This document shows, one piece after another, positions 1 through 9,847 of a stretch of 64,000 nucleotides of DNA. Source of the DNA: an uncultured Gammaproteobacteria bacterium (GTDB taxonomy: Bacteria; Pseudomonadota; Gammaproteobacteria; Eutrophobiales; Eutrophobiaceae); assembly GCA_943788815.1 (NCBI GenBank), contig CALSRS010000002.1, positions 121,062-185,061 on the forward strand, read 5' to 3'. The first letter of the stretch is position 1. Each line of letters opens with the position of its first letter. The notes beneath the pieces are model-generated. The model ran no database searches. It was not told the DNA's origin and saw nothing but the letters and a program-made list of their open reading frames with translations. A program made the position numbers and the translations under genes.

Positions 1-248
1 AAGCGCAGCGCAGCTATCCTGCCAATATTGGCTTCATCTGGTGATGGCATCACACATCCGAGGATGACTTCATCCAGTTCCGCAGGTTCAAAAGATTGGC
101 GGGCGAGTAAAGGTCTACCGGCATTAACTGCAAGGTCAGATGCCGTAAATGGTCCGGGGACACCCGTGGCCCTTAAAAAAGGCGTGCGGCTGCCGTCTAC
201 AATATAAACATACTTTTGTGATGCTGATTTTCGGGTTTTTTCTACCAT
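1..248 (-). CDS. Thiolase (acetyl-CoA C-acetyltransferase), N-terminal part only
   Basis: This is the first 82 codons of a minus-strand gene that runs off the left edge. The ATG lies at 246-248. After a short basic leader the translation contains VDGSRTPF and then a segment ending in VILGCVMPSPDEANIGR. Both match the N-terminal domain of thiolases of the FadI/FadA/AtoB superfamily, which cleave or form acetoacetyl- and 3-ketoacyl-CoA. The active-site cysteine that accepts the acyl group would lie just beyond the visible part, so the subtype (degradative beta-oxidation or biosynthetic) cannot be decided. The peptide transporter genes downstream on the same strand are separated by 54 bp and are functionally unrelated. 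Confidence 0.8.
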   Translation of the reverse strand, partial: MVEKTRKSASQKYVYIVDGSRTPFLRATGVPGPFTASDLAVNAGRPLLARQSFEPAELDEVILGCVMPSPDEANIGRIAALR

Positions 249-302
249 ATGCTACAAAATCATATCAGGTAATATAATAAATTACGCTGTTTTAGGTAAT
301 TG

Positions 303-1292
303 TTAATTAATAAAGTTTTCTTTTAAATGACAAGACACTAACCAGTTTGGATTGCTATTAGTGGTAGTTAGTTCAGGTCTTTGTTTTGTGCATATTTGTT
401 CAGCATAAGGGCAACGGGCATGAAAATGACATCCATCTGGTGGATTAATGGGGGAAGGCACTTCCCCTGTTAAAACATCATGTACCTTCTTTCTCTCCGG
501 ATCGGGGACAGGAATAGAGGATAATAATGCCCGGGTATAGGGATGCACGGGATTCTTATAAAGCGATTCTGCGTCATTCATTTCAACAATTTTACCCAGA
601 TACATAACCGCGATCCTGTCAGAAACATGCTTTACCACTGCCAGATCATGGGCGATAAACAGTAATGTTAAATCCATTTCTCGTTGCAGATCTAACAAGA
701 GGTTTAATATCTGTGACTGTATTGAAACATCCAGTGCTGACACCGGTTCGTCACAAATCAATAATTTTGGTTTTAAGGCAATAGCACGTGCAATACCAAT
801 CCGTTGCCGTTGCCCCCCTGAAAACTCATGGGGAAAACGATTTACTGAATCTGATTGTAAGCCGACCTTGTCTAGTAAGTCGGTTACCCATTTACGACGC
901 TCTGCGCGTGTTCCTTTCCCATGAATAACAAAGGGTTCTTCGAGTATTGTCCCCACAGTATGTCTGGAGTTAAGAGATTCCATGGGGTCCTGGAATATGA
1001 TCTGCATATCCTGACGTATTTCTCGGAGATCTGGTTTAGACATGTTTATGATGTCCTTGCCATCAAACTCAATCGCACCTGCTGTGGGTTCATATAATCG
1101 TAATATCGCCTTGGCCACGGTACTTTTACCGCAACCAGACTCCCCAACAATACCCAGTGTCTCGCCACGGTTAATTTCAAATGAAACACCATCAACTGCA
1201 TAGTTGTTCGCGATCTGGCGGAACAACACACCACCGCGAATTGGATAATGCATCTTTAGATCATCGACCTTTAGCAAAACATCCTGGCTCAC
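303..1292 (-). CDS. Oligopeptide ABC transporter ATP-binding protein, OppF type
   Basis: A cytoplasmic ATPase subunit that powers peptide import. It has Walker [10 protein letters not shown] at about residues 50-58, the signature FSGGQ at about 157-161, Walker B LLICDE at about 177-182 and a switch histidine in the following IAHD. Its C-terminus is the oligo_HPY extension with a Cys cluster (C-H-F-H-A-R-C-P) typical of OppD/DppD/OppF proteins. The 329-residue length is normal. The ATG overlaps the stop of the OppD-type gene by 4 bp, so the two ATPases are translationally coupled and probably form a heterodimer. It is the last gene of the minus-strand peptide transporter operon. Confidence 0.92.
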   Translation of the reverse strand: MSQDVLLKVDDLKMHYPIRGGVLFRQIANNYAVDGVSFEINRGETLGIVGESGCGKSTVAKAILRLYEPTAGAIEFDGKDIINMSKPDLREIRQDMQIIFQDPMESLNSRHTVGTILEEPFVIHGKGTRAERRKWVTDLLDKVGLQSDSVNRFPHEFSGGQRQRIGIARAIALKPKLLICDEPVSALDVSIQSQILNLLLDLQREMDLTLLFIAHDLAVVKHVSDRIAVMYLGKIVEMNDAESLYKNPVHPYTRALLSSIPVPDPERKKVHDVLTGEVPSPINPPDGCHFHARCPYAEQICTKQRPELTTTNSNPNWLVSCHLKENFIN

Positions 1293-2287
1293 TTACTCAA
1301 CTCCTTCCAGCGTATGCACGCAACTGTCCTGGACGAATCTTCGCTTATTGCCTCTACTACGGGATCCGTGACACCACATTGCTCTATCTCAAAATCACAT
1401 CGGGTTCTAAACCGACAACCTTTCGGAATATTCTTTAGATTCGGCACCAATCCCTCTATGACCTCAAGACGTGATTTAGATGGCGTATCTAACCTGGGAA
1501 TTGAGTCTAATAAACCCTTGGTATAAGGATGGCGTGGGCTTGCAAACAATTCATTCACAGATGCCTGTTCAACTATCTTACCCGCATACATAACAAGAAC
1601 ACGATCGCACATCTCTGCAATAACACCGAGATCATGGGTAATAAAAATAATAGACATTTTGATTTCACGTTGCAGTTCACGCATTAAATTCAAGATCTGA
1701 TTTTGTGTAGTAACATCCAACGCGGTAGTTGGCTCATCCGCAATTAAAATATCCGGCTTACAACTCAAGGCCATGGCGATCATGACACGTTGTCGCATAC
1801 CACCTGACAATTGGTGAGGATATTCTCGCAATCTTTTCTCCGGTGCAGGAATACCCACTTTATTTAATATATCAATCTGTGCTGTTCTGGAGTCTTCTTC
1901 CGACATATCTGGAAAATGGATCTGATAGATCTCACCCAGTTGTTTGCCAATACGGTGCACCGGATTTAAAGCTGTCATGGGTTCCTGGAAGATCATAGCA
2001 ATCTTTTTTCCACGGATGGTATGCATCTGCTTGGTAGTTAACGTCAAAATATCATCACCTTTGTAAGTGATGAAACCCTTTTCAACCTGGCCAGCAGGCT
2101 TTGGTAATAAACGCATAATAGACAGTGCAGTAACACTCTTACCGCAGCCTGACTCTCCTACTATACCCAGAGATTCCCCATGCAGTAGATTAAATGAAAT
2201 ATCATCGAGGACCGTGATCTGGTCCTCATCAGTTTTAAATGAAGTAGTAAGGTTTTCTACCTTTAGGAGTACGTCTTGCGAGGCCAT
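1289..2287 (-). CDS. Oligopeptide ABC transporter ATP-binding protein, OppD type
   Basis: The partner ATPase of the OppF-type subunit. Walker [10 protein letters not shown] lies at about residues 44-52, the signature LSGGMRQR near 160, and Walker B is followed by DEPTTALD. The Cys-containing oligo_HPY tail lies near residues 290-310. It is 332 aa, normal for OppD/DppD. It starts 2 bp after the stop of the preceding binding-protein gene and overlaps the OppF-type gene by 4 bp. YejABEF systems normally have one fused double ATPase (YejF). Here the YejBE-like permeases work with two separate ATPases, while the divergent plus-strand operon has the fused form. Confidence 0.92.
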   Translation of the reverse strand: MASQDVLLKVENLTTSFKTDEDQITVLDDISFNLLHGESLGIVGESGCGKSVTALSIMRLLPKPAGQVEKGFITYKGDDILTLTTKQMHTIRGKKIAMIFQEPMTALNPVHRIGKQLGEIYQIHFPDMSEEDSRTAQIDILNKVGIPAPEKRLREYPHQLSGGMRQRVMIAMALSCKPDILIADEPTTALDVTTQNQILNLMRELQREIKMSIIFITHDLGVIAEMCDRVLVMYAGKIVEQASVNELFASPRHPYTKGLLDSIPRLDTPSKSRLEVIEGLVPNLKNIPKGCRFRTRCDFEIEQCGVTDPVVEAISEDSSRTVACIRWKELSK

Positions 2288-2289
2288 AA

Positions 2290-4149
2290 TTATTGAATGC
2301 GGTAAGTCTCATCAATTATAGAGACGGGCTCGAAGGTTTTGTCCGTTTTCATGGCATCGAGTGTTTCTTTTTTAGCGTCTTCATCTATCCAGAATAAACC
2401 ACCACCTACTGGAGGAAAAAGATAGTCACTAATTCGTGTCCCGTGATGCTCTGGTAATTTTAACCATCTCCAGTAGCCCGTCCGATTAAAAGGTACACGG
2501 TATGAAGGAACATAAATACCCAGATCATGAATTTGTTGTTGAATATCTCTAGAAAGGCGTTTTCTTTCATTTTCATTTGTACTTAGTCGATATTCATCAA
2601 TCAACTCGTCTAACACTGGATCATCAACATTATTAAAATTATTGGTATTTGGTTTATGTGCATTTTCAGAATGAAATAAACTCCAATATTCAGGTCTAAA
2701 ATCAGTTGTGAGCGCGAGATAAGCTACCTGATGTTTCTTTTCCAACAAGCTATTAAACATAGTGGAACCATCCATCTGTTGTAATACAATTTCAACTCCT
2801 GCCTTCTTAGCTTCTTCAATCAAGATTACGAATCTCTCTGTTAAATTCGTTTGTGAATAGGGAATAGAAATTGACAAACGATTACCATCTTTCATACGGA
2901 TTCCATCTGGACCACGCGCGTCCCAACCAGCCGCAGTAAAATATTGTTCTGCTTTCTCTAAGTCATATTTTCGGGGCTCAATATCTGTATTGGTATATCC
3001 CGGATAACCACTAAAAACTGTTTTTTCTCTTTCATAATCACCATGAAGTATAGTCGCAATCACTTTTTCAAAATTGATTGAATGTGCAAATCCATACCTA
3101 ACATTCGTATCTTTAAATAATTCATAATCCGTATTAAGTAAAAATCCCTGAATTGATTGCGGTGACTGGTTGTAAAATTCAATTTTATGAATATAACCAT
3201 CATCAAATGCTTGTCCTTTAGCCTTTTCATGCCAGTAGTCCGGCCAGGGCATCCAGAATGTATCTATTTCACCTTTTAAAAAGTGATTGAATTCTGTTTG
3301 AATTTCTCTAAGGACAATAAGCACATACTTATCTACGTTAAAACGATTTTCAAAATATCGTTTTTCTTTGGCCCACCAGCTTTTATTTCTGGTGTACTCA
3401 ATAGACTTTCCTTTATCAACTTTTGTTATACTATATGGGCCCGTATTTGGTTCAATCAACCAATTATAATCAACGACCCAGTTTTCATCTAATCTATGAA
3501 AGTGCCTGGCGACTGGAACCACATTTGTATAATAAAGAAGATCTGTTTTTGGCCGTTCTGAAACGTATGTGACACTGAGGATATCATCAGCATATTTTCG
3601 GATATCAGTAATTTCGTTATTAAAATAATTATTAGCAAAAGGATCAACGATATATTCCGAACGCATAAATTCAACCGTAAACATAAAATCATCTGCAGTT
3701 ACTGGTTTCCCATCTGACCAGGTCGCATCGGGGTCTAATTTATAATAGACAGTCTTACCGTCATCTCCAAAAGCCCAATGGGTTGCTAGCACCGGAACAG
3801 GGTTATCAGTATTAGGATGTATATCAATAATTCCCATTTGAAAGGCATGCACATAATTTGCAAATGCATTATTTGCATCTGGACCAAAACTACGCAAAGT
3901 TAAAGGAAAACTCTGTAGTGACCCACGAAATACACCTCCTTTTTTTGCGTCTGGGGAAGAAAAAATCGGATCTTCATTATTAGTTTCCCAAACCAAACCT
4001 TCAGGCAATGGAGACATGGGATATTCTGGAAGGTCTATGACGACACTGGTTTCAGTATTTGTATTTTGAGAACTGTTGTTATTTTCTTCAGAGGTGCAAG
4101 CTGCCAATATAAATAAACAGATGCAAATCAAATAAATCTTTAACCGCAT
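2290..4149 (-). CDS. Peptide ABC transporter substrate-binding lipoprotein (family 5), copy 2
   Basis: A 619-residue extracellular/periplasmic solute-binding protein of family 5 (OppA/DppA/YejA fold). It begins with a lipoprotein signal peptide ending in the lipobox LAAC (Cys at about 18) and then an Asn/Ser/Thr-rich linker. The family-5 core includes AKKGGVFRG and WSDGKPVTADDFMFT near the N-terminal lobe. It closely parallels the next upstream gene (4150-6030) along its entire length, sharing for example the LPEGLVW, DPDATWSDG/NPDARWSDG and GLFWIDE segments. The pair therefore arose by tandem duplication. The two coding regions abut with no gap. It probably delivers peptides to the YejB/YejE-like permeases encoded upstream. 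Confidence 0.9.
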   Translation of the reverse strand: MRLKIYLICICLFILAACTSEENNNSSQNTNTETSVVIDLPEYPMSPLPEGLVWETNNEDPIFSSPDAKKGGVFRGSLQSFPLTLRSFGPDANNAFANYVHAFQMGIIDIHPNTDNPVPVLATHWAFGDDGKTVYYKLDPDATWSDGKPVTADDFMFTVEFMRSEYIVDPFANNYFNNEITDIRKYADDILSVTYVSERPKTDLLYYTNVVPVARHFHRLDENWVVDYNWLIEPNTGPYSITKVDKGKSIEYTRNKSWWAKEKRYFENRFNVDKYVLIVLREIQTEFNHFLKGEIDTFWMPWPDYWHEKAKGQAFDDGYIHKIEFYNQSPQSIQGFLLNTDYELFKDTNVRYGFAHSINFEKVIATILHGDYEREKTVFSGYPGYTNTDIEPRKYDLEKAEQYFTAAGWDARGPDGIRMKDGNRLSISIPYSQTNLTERFVILIEEAKKAGVEIVLQQMDGSTMFNSLLEKKHQVAYLALTTDFRPEYWSLFHSENAHKPNTNNFNNVDDPVLDELIDEYRLSTNENERKRLSRDIQQQIHDLGIYVPSYRVPFNRTGYWRWLKLPEHHGTRISDYLFPPVGGGLFWIDEDAKKETLDAMKTDKTFEPVSIIDETYRIQ

Positions 4150-6030
4150 CTATAATTCCACCTTATATTTATCATCAATAATGGTTACTGGCTCATAGCT
4201 TTCATTGTTTTTCATTGCTTCCAGCGTACGTTCTTTTTCTTCTTCATCGATCCAGAACAAACCTAAACCCATGGAATCAAACACTAATGTAGATAACTTG
4301 GTTCCATGCCATTCTGGTAATTTTAACCAACGCCAGAAACCTTCCCGCACATACGGCACATAATAACTTGGAACAAAGGCACCAATCTCATCTATCTTCG
4401 CCTGTATTTCACGGGACAGCAGCGCCCTCTCATTAGCATCTGATGTGTCATTATACTTGGTAATTAATAAGTCCATTTCTGAATCATCAGTATTAGTTAT
4501 ATTGTTAGTTTGAGGTTTATGAGCATTATCAGAATGAAAATGCTGCCAATATTCTGGGCGTAAACTTGGTCCCCATCCCAACCATGCTGCCTGATGTTTT
4601 TTCTCAATCATATTCTTATAAGCAGCGGAACTATCGAGCAGATTTAATTGCAAATCTACCCCTGTTTTCTTTGCTTCTTCACGAAGAACCACTAACCTGT
4701 CAGTGTGTAACTGAGTTGAATAAGTCAGAACTACTGACAGCTTTCTTCCATCTTTGACACGAATTCCATCTGGGCCTCTTTCACCCCACCCCGCAAGCTT
4801 GAAATACTCATCGGCTTTATCAATATTAAATTCACGTGCACGAACGTCCAAATTAGAATATTCACCATAACCTATGTGATAACTGTGAGCCCTTTCATAA
4901 TCACCCCTAAGGACAGTATCGATCATTTTTTGAATATTTATTGAATGTGCAAATCCATATCTAACATTTCTGTCTTTAAACAGTTCATGATCCATGTTCA
5001 AAAATATGCCGGTTTTGGGTTGTGGATAATCATTGTAGAACCAGATTTTATGCACATACCCATTTTGAAAAACATCATCGTTAGTTTTTTCATGCCAGTA
5101 ATTCGGAAATGTTAAAATCGCAGTATCCAGCTCGCCTCGAAGAAAATGTCTATATGCGGTTTCAGGGTCTCTAACAATAGTAATTCTGATTTTATCTATA
5201 TTGAACCTATGCTTGTTATATTTTTGCTCACCCCCCCACCAGTTCCAGTCACGTGTAAATTCGACATATTTTCCTTTTTCGATTGTTGTTACCTGGTATG
5301 GTCCTGAGTTTGGTTCTATTAACCACGTATAATCAGTAACCCAGTTTTCATCAAGCTTATGAAAGTGGCGTGGCGTAGGGCCTATTGCATAATATAATAA
5401 TAAATCATCTTTCGGCTTTGCAGTGCCTCCAGTCACACTGATTGTATATTCATCATATTTTTTAACTGATGTTATTTCGTTTGTATAGTAATTATTTCTA
5501 AATGGAGCGACTATAAATTCAGAACGATTAAAGTCCATTGTAAACATATAATCATCTGCAGTAATGGAATTGCCATCAGACCAACGTGCGTCAGGATTCA
5601 ACTTAAAATAAACTGTTTTACTATCTTCACCATATGCCCAATGTGTTGCCAAAGAAGGCAAATAATTCCCTGTATTTGGATGTATATCTATTAGTGACAA
5701 TTGATTCGCTAACAAGTGTGAATATAAACCCGTATTTGCATCCGGACCTGCTGTGCGTAGTGTCAATGGAAAGGATGGCAAATACTCTCGAAACGTCCCA
5801 CCTTGCTTTGCATTGGGATCAGCAAACACTGGATCTTCGTCATTTGTTAACCACACCAGACCTTCCGGTAATTCACTAACGGGATATTCAGGTAAATTAT
5901 CAACTACAGGCGTTGATTGCTGTGTTGCCTCTTCGACAGTCACGCTCCCTTCATTCCCCTCCTGGCTGGAACAGCCGGTAATTAAAACCAGAATAGATGT
6001 AAGAGTTATGTATTTAATTAATTTATTCAT
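4150..6030 (-). CDS. Peptide ABC transporter substrate-binding lipoprotein (family 5), copy 1
   Basis: A family-5 solute-binding protein of 626 aa with a lipoprotein signal sequence (MNKLIKYITL..., lipobox LITGC). I chose the ATG at 6028-6030 over the longer reading from 6054 because it places a normal signal peptide at the N-terminus and overlaps the upstream permease stop by only 8 bp. Core motifs include AKQGGTFRE and WSDGNSITADDYMFT. It is a clear paralogue of the adjacent 2290-4149 protein. Two receptors sharing one permease suggests a broadened peptide range, which is an inference. The protein is YejA-like in organisation, but the substrate cannot be read from sequence. Confidence 0.9.
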   Translation of the reverse strand: MNKLIKYITLTSILVLITGCSSQEGNEGSVTVEEATQQSTPVVDNLPEYPVSELPEGLVWLTNDEDPVFADPNAKQGGTFREYLPSFPLTLRTAGPDANTGLYSHLLANQLSLIDIHPNTGNYLPSLATHWAYGEDSKTVYFKLNPDARWSDGNSITADDYMFTMDFNRSEFIVAPFRNNYYTNEITSVKKYDEYTISVTGGTAKPKDDLLLYYAIGPTPRHFHKLDENWVTDYTWLIEPNSGPYQVTTIEKGKYVEFTRDWNWWGGEQKYNKHRFNIDKIRITIVRDPETAYRHFLRGELDTAILTFPNYWHEKTNDDVFQNGYVHKIWFYNDYPQPKTGIFLNMDHELFKDRNVRYGFAHSINIQKMIDTVLRGDYERAHSYHIGYGEYSNLDVRAREFNIDKADEYFKLAGWGERGPDGIRVKDGRKLSVVLTYSTQLHTDRLVVLREEAKKTGVDLQLNLLDSSAAYKNMIEKKHQAAWLGWGPSLRPEYWQHFHSDNAHKPQTNNITNTDDSEMDLLITKYNDTSDANERALLSREIQAKIDEIGAFVPSYYVPYVREGFWRWLKLPEWHGTKLSTLVFDSMGLGLFWIDEEEKERTLEAMKNNESYEPVTIIDDKYKVEL

Positions 6031-7075
6031 AGATAGTATGTTTCTTGGGATCATAAGCTTCTCTGATTGCCTCTCCGATAAATGTCACCATTGTTAATAC
6101 TAATATCATAGACGTCACAATTGAGGAAACTATCCATGGTGATTGCAGATTATCAATCCCCTGTCTGAGTAGTTCTCCCCAGCTTGGGGTGGGTGGCGGA
6201 AGCCCAAACCCTAAAAAATCCAATGAAGTCAGGGCGGTAATGCCACCTGCAACGGAAAATGGAATAAATGTAATGATGATGGACACCGTATTTGGAATGA
6301 TATGGTGAAAAATAATCCTGGCAGTTCCCGCTCCTAATGCTCGGGATGCCATGACATATTCACGCTCCTTTTCCTTGTAGGTGGCTGTGCGCATATACCA
6401 GGTCATCCCCATCCAGCTAAACATTAACATGACGATCACTAACGACCAGAAATTGGGCACGATAATGGAGGCAATAATCATGATGACATACAGAAAGGGG
6501 ATATTAGACCAGATTTCTATTAGTCTCTGGAACAACAAATCAAATATCCCTCCCCAGTAACCCATTAAACAACCTATTGCAGTACCAACTACGTAATTAC
6601 AGATGAGTAAGAACAAAGAGAAGAAAATGGCAATCCGAAACCCATAAACTAACCTGGCTACGACATCTCGTCCCACGGTGTCTGTACCAAGATAATGCTG
6701 TTTGGTAAACGAAGGGGCAGCAGGTGGATAATTTCCTGCTTCCAGATCTGTTTCAAAGGCATTATAGGGAACCGGCGGTAGTAATACCCAGTCATCACTC
6801 CCCTCTTCTTTAAATTTTTGTTTCAGGTCCCGGTAATTGGTTTCATATTGATAACCCAGGCCGAATTCTTCTCCAGGAATAATTGCTCCATAGGTGGGGA
6901 AATGCCACTCCCCTTCATAACTTACTATCAATGCCCGGCTATTAACAAAAACTTCTGCTACTAATGAAAGTAATATCAAACTGATAATAATAATTGCAGA
7001 CCAGTAACCTCGCTTTACTGATCGAAACCGTTTTAAGGTTTTAATTGTCAGGGGACTTAGATTCAATATTGCCAT
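6023..7075 (-). CDS. Peptide ABC transporter permease, YejE/OppC type
   Basis: An inner-membrane permease of the binding-protein-dependent transport family. After the first membrane segment there is a large periplasmic insert (EGEWHFP, then FGLGYQYETNYRDLKQKF) that is characteristic of YejE rather than OppC/DppC. This is followed by GTDTVGRDVVARLVYG and the cytoplasmic EAA loop near ASRALGAGTARIIFHHIIPN. The ATG at 7073-7075 gives an N-terminus resembling known YejE proteins (RFRSVKRGYW). A TTG at 7088-7090 is in frame and would overlap the preceding gene. With the ATG start the gene begins 4 bp after the YejB-like stop, so the two are coupled. Confidence 0.9.
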   Translation of the reverse strand: MAILNLSPLTIKTLKRFRSVKRGYWSAIIIISLILLSLVAEVFVNSRALIVSYEGEWHFPTYGAIIPGEEFGLGYQYETNYRDLKQKFKEEGSDDWVLLPPVPYNAFETDLEAGNYPPAAPSFTKQHYLGTDTVGRDVVARLVYGFRIAIFFSLFLLICNYVVGTAIGCLMGYWGGIFDLLFQRLIEIWSNIPFLYVIMIIASIIVPNFWSLVIVMLMFSWMGMTWYMRTATYKEKEREYVMASRALGAGTARIIFHHIIPNTVSIIITFIPFSVAGGITALTSLDFLGFGLPPPTPSWGELLRQGIDNLQSPWIVSSIVTSMILVLTMVTFIGEAIREAYDPKKHTIYE

Positions 7076-7079
7076 GAGT

Positions 7080-8111
7080 TTAACCACCAAACCGAACTCT
7101 CGGGTCTACGAGCGCAACAGTAATATCAGACAGAATGTTGCCGATTAAAGATAGTAATGAACCAATCACAAGAATCCCCATGACTACTGGGTAGTCTCTT
7201 TCCACCAGGGACTCATACCCCAGGAGTCCAAAGCCGTCTATATTAAAAATCTTTTCGATTAAGAAAGACCCTGCGAGGAATATTGTAATGTTCTCACCAA
7301 AATTTGTGGCTATAGGAATGATACTGTTCCGAAAAGCGTGTTTGACTACCGCAGTCTTAAATTCCAGCCCTTTCGCCATCGCAGTCCTGACATAATCCGC
7401 AGCAAGATTATCCATAAGAGAATTTTTCATGAGAAACGTCATGACAGCAAACCCACCGGACATATAAGCTATCAAAGGCAAAACAGAATGATGAATAATG
7501 TCTCCAATTTTTCCAAAAAAAGTTAACTCGTCAAAATTATTACTGGTAAATCCGCTAAGCGGAAACCACTCCAGATAAAAAGCAAAGATAGTAATAACAA
7601 TTATCCCAGCAACATAGCCTGGAATAGCATATCCAATGAAGACTAATATAGATGAGATATTATCAATGGGTGTTTTATGCTTAATAGCTTTTAAAATTCC
7701 GAGAGGAATACAAACTACATAGGTCAGCAGCATGGTCATAAAGCCATAGTAGATAGAAATAGGCAGACGTTGTTTAATGCTTTCCCAGACTGGTTCCCCA
7801 TAACGAGTTGAATAACCCAGATCCAAAAGCAGAATGTTTTTTAACCATATCCCATAGCTTTCCAGCACCGGCTTATCAAAGCCATAATATTCTTTTAATT
7901 GATTAAGTTGAGATTCAGATAACGTTGAACCCGCAATTCCCTGATTGTTACTCTGAAAACTAACCTGATCTCCAGAGGCCATTTGTGCCTCAGTGAGCAT
8001 TCTCTCTATTGGTCCGCCTGGTACCATTCGTGTCACCGTGAACACCAGGATAGTGATTCCAAGAAAGGTGGGGATAATCAGCAGGAAACGCCGAATAAAA
8101 TATGCGGTCAT
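7080..8111 (-). CDS. Peptide ABC transporter permease, YejB/OppB type
   Basis: The first gene of the minus-strand peptide transporter operon: YejB-like, YejE-like, two binding lipoproteins, OppD-like, OppF-like. The 343-residue protein starts with the usual N-terminal membrane anchor and the MVPGGPIERML segment, followed by a charged/Gln-rich periplasmic insert before YYGFDKPVLESYG, as in YejB. The EAA loop (DYVRTAMAKGLEFKTAVVKHAFRN) and C-terminal DPRVRFGG are intact. It is divergent from the second transporter operon across an 84-bp AT-rich intergenic region, which must hold promoters for both directions. Confidence 0.9.
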   Translation of the reverse strand: MTAYFIRRFLLIIPTFLGITILVFTVTRMVPGGPIERMLTEAQMASGDQVSFQSNNQGIAGSTLSESQLNQLKEYYGFDKPVLESYGIWLKNILLLDLGYSTRYGEPVWESIKQRLPISIYYGFMTMLLTYVVCIPLGILKAIKHKTPIDNISSILVFIGYAIPGYVAGIIVITIFAFYLEWFPLSGFTSNNFDELTFFGKIGDIIHHSVLPLIAYMSGGFAVMTFLMKNSLMDNLAADYVRTAMAKGLEFKTAVVKHAFRNSIIPIATNFGENITIFLAGSFLIEKIFNIDGFGLLGYESLVERDYPVVMGILVIGSLLSLIGNILSDITVALVDPRVRFGG

Positions 8112-8195
8112 AATAATTTGTGATTCTTAAATATCATGCGTAATATTATATAAGATCATTGATTTTAAAGAAATTATTCAAAATTTTACCATTAA

Positions 8196-9842
8196 ATGCA
8201 GATATACACTAAATTGACCAGTAGCTATTTCCCTTTATTTTTCCTTCTGATAATTACCATAACAGGTTGCACATCAGAGCAAACCTCGAATGTTGAATCA
8301 GGTACGCAAAACCAGATACTTCATATTGGTAATGGAACAGAGCCACAGGGTCTGGATCCTCATTTTGTTACTGGAGTTTCAGAGCATAATATTATCACTT
8401 CCTTAATCGAAGGCCTGGTTAGTAAGCATCCTGAGAATTTAACTCCAGTATCTGGTATGGCTGATTCCTGGCAAGTTAGTGAAGACGGAAAGACTTATAT
8501 TTTTCATATACGAAATGATGCGAAATGGTCTAATGGTGACTCGGTAACCGCGAATGATTTTGTATATAGCTGGAAACGTGCACTAACTCCTACATTGGGT
8601 AACCAATATGCATACATGCTATATCCAGTACAAAATGCTGAAGCGTTTAATAACGGGACTCTAAAAGAGTTTGATGAAGTGGGTATTCGGGCAATCGATT
8701 CACAAACACTTGAGGTCAACTTAAACCAATCAACGCCGTATTTCTTAGGGATTCTTGATCACTACAGTACCTTTCCAGTCCACAAAAACACTATAGAAAA
8801 ATATGGTGAAATTGACACAAGAGGCAGTGAATGGACCCGTGCTGGCAATTTTGTAGGAAACGGCCCGTTTATATTAAAAGAATGGGAACAAAATAGAATA
8901 ATCATTGTAGAGAAAAATCCCAATTATTGGGATGCTGATAATGTAAAACTGAGTGAAATACATTTTCATCCTATTGACCAACAAAATACCGAAGAAAGAT
9001 TATTTCGAACCGGTCAATTACATATTACTTATAGTACTCCACCAGAAAAAATTGAAACATACCTTAATGACAGTCCTGAATTAATTAAGATACATCCTTA
9101 TCTGGGCACATATTTTTATAGAATTAATACCACTGCACAACCACTAAATGATAAAAATATCAGGCTTGCTTTGGCTATGACAATTGACCGATCTGCAATA
9201 GTTGAAAAAATTACTAAAGGTGGACAAAATCCTGCATATACTTTAACTCCACCTGAAACATTGGGATATACCTCAAAGTCTGCAATAGCTTATGACACAG
9301 ATAAAGCGAGGCAATTATTTGCAGATGCAGGATATCCAAATGGCGAGAATTTTCCAGAGATACAAATTTTATTCAATACCCTTGACACCCACAGATTGAT
9401 TGCCGAAGCGATACAACAAATGTGGAAGAAAGAGTTAAATATAAATGTCACATTATACAATCAAGAATGGAAAGTATATCTGGATACAGAAAGTTCTATG
9501 AACTATCAAATTAGTCGAGCTGCATGGATTGGTGACTATGTAGATCCGAATACTTTTTTAAATATGTTTGTTTCAAATAGTGGAATAAATAGAACAGGCT
9601 GGTCTAATACTGAATATGATAAGCTCATCGGTTTGGCTGCCACCGAACCCAATCAAAAAAATAGATACCAATACTTTCAAGAAGCAGAAAAAATTCTTAA
9701 TGAGGAAGTCCCGATAATTCCAATATATACCTATAGTAAAGTATTCTTAAAATCTCCTGCAGTGAAAGGATGGTACCCTAACCTGCTCGATCATCACCCA
9801 TATAAATACGTTTACTTACAAACTGACGCTTCGGCATACTAA
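8196..9842 (+). CDS. oppA: Oligopeptide ABC transporter substrate-binding lipoprotein, OppA type
   Basis: A 548-residue family-5 binding protein with a lipobox (ITGC near residue 25) and the OppA-like core: GTEPQGLDPH, EGLV, WSNGDSVTANDFVYSWKRAL, GNGPFILKEW and NPNYWDA. It is closest in layout to MppA/OppA, which bind short peptides in the periplasm. It is the first gene of a plus-strand operon oppA-B-C-DF, with the permease gene starting 5 bp after its stop. It differs clearly from the two YejA-like receptors in the divergent operon, so the cell encodes two distinct peptide-uptake systems side by side. Confidence 0.92.
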   Translation: MQIYTKLTSSYFPLFFLLIITITGCTSEQTSNVESGTQNQILHIGNGTEPQGLDPHFVTGVSEHNIITSLIEGLVSKHPENLTPVSGMADSWQVSEDGKTYIFHIRNDAKWSNGDSVTANDFVYSWKRALTPTLGNQYAYMLYPVQNAEAFNNGTLKEFDEVGIRAIDSQTLEVNLNQSTPYFLGILDHYSTFPVHKNTIEKYGEIDTRGSEWTRAGNFVGNGPFILKEWEQNRIIIVEKNPNYWDADNVKLSEIHFHPIDQQNTEERLFRTGQLHITYSTPPEKIETYLNDSPELIKIHPYLGTYFYRINTTAQPLNDKNIRLALAMTIDRSAIVEKITKGGQNPAYTLTPPETLGYTSKSAIAYDTDKARQLFADAGYPNGENFPEIQILFNTLDTHRLIAEAIQQMWKKELNINVTLYNQEWKVYLDTESSMNYQISRAAWIGDYVDPNTFLNMFVSNSGINRTGWSNTEYDKLIGLAATEPNQKNRYQYFQEAEKILNEEVPIIPIYTYSKVFLKSPAVKGWYPNLLDHHPYKYVYLQTDASAY

Positions 9843-9847
9843 ATAGC

